This document shows, piece after piece, positions 63,992 through 64,000 of a stretch of 64,000 nucleotides of DNA. The position numbers and the translations under genes were made by a program. The stretch's first letter is position 1. Each line of letters opens with the position of its first letter. The notes beneath the pieces were generated by a model. That model was not told where the DNA came from, made no database searches, and saw only the letters and a list, made by a program, of their open reading frames with translations. The stretch spans positions 13,133-77,132 of the forward strand of contig CAZTGZ010000012.1 of the NCBI GenBank assembly GCA_964613385.1, given 5' to 3'. The stretch is from CAZTGZ01 sp964613385. Lineage in GTDB: Bacteria > Bacteroidota > Bacteroidia > NS11-12g > UBA9320.

Positions 63992-64000
63992 TTTTAAAAA

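Overview
The window is a scaffold fragment from a member of the Bacteroidota, probably an environmental one in or near the Saprospiria/Chitinophagia. The evidence is a type IX secretion (T9SS) type B C-terminal sorting domain, DUF2851, DUF4270, DUF2795 and DUF6029-like proteins, a PorT-like barrel, a short starch-synthase-like protein, an SDR-type threonine dehydrogenase, and repeated TAnnTTTG promoter boxes in place of sigma70 -10 boxes. Four runs of N and one clear mis-join show that it is a draft or metagenomic assembly.

Layout. 0-4.5 kb: a DCC-family protein, an S9A oligopeptidase, a diheme cytochrome c and an LpxL-type acyltransferase. 4.5-16.5 kb: a cyanophycin locus, with cyanophycin synthetase (cphA) translationally coupled to an unknown lipoprotein, a 1441-residue T9SS surface protein, cyanophycinase (cphB), an isoaspartyl peptidase (iaaA), and a divergent pair of paralogous exported proteins. 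16.5-24.7 kb: an M28 glutaminyl-cyclase-like lipoprotein, cysS, an hscA/PorT-like/lytic transglycosylase overlap operon, DUF2795, a YebC-family protein and a nucleoid-associated protein. 24.8-27.3 kb: a repeat zone between tRNA-Arg(CCT) and tRNA-Pro(GGG), with 98-bp hairpin-bearing direct repeats, a 100-N gap, a 66-bp palindrome, a frameshifted secreted-protein gene and a lipoprotein. 27.4-38.2 kb: a Glu/Leu/Phe/Val dehydrogenase, a secreted propeller-like protein and anmK in one operon, then a GT4 glycosyltransferase, threonine dehydrogenase, a barrel protein, pyrF, DUF2851, PspC and NlpC/P60. 38.4-45.2 kb: a zinc-ribbon protein, a PaaE-like reductase, asd, a DAHP synthase, DUF4270, a starch-synthase-like protein and panC. 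45.2-57.1 kb: two amidohydrolase-family proteins, then pbpC and an alpha-2-macroglobulin gene placed head to head. 57.1-64 kb: an accessory, AT-rich-looking stretch with a 1254-residue SEC-C/PD-(D/E)XK protein, an HELAH metalloprotease-TPR protein, a secreted-protein gene with an in-frame stop, and a small exported protein.

How the genes work together. CphA makes multi-L-arginyl-poly-L-aspartate, CphB cuts it to beta-Asp-Arg dipeptides and IaaA can split those, so one locus carries storage and recovery of nitrogen. The glutamate-family dehydrogenase, the aspartate pathway (asd), DAHP synthase, panC and pyrF are ordinary metabolism. The pbpC/alpha-2-macroglobulin pair is a known envelope-protection association. 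The best candidate for something undescribed is the 57.1-60.9 kb SEC-C/nuclease gene. The hairpin repeats and the lipoprotein coupled to cphA are the next most interesting.
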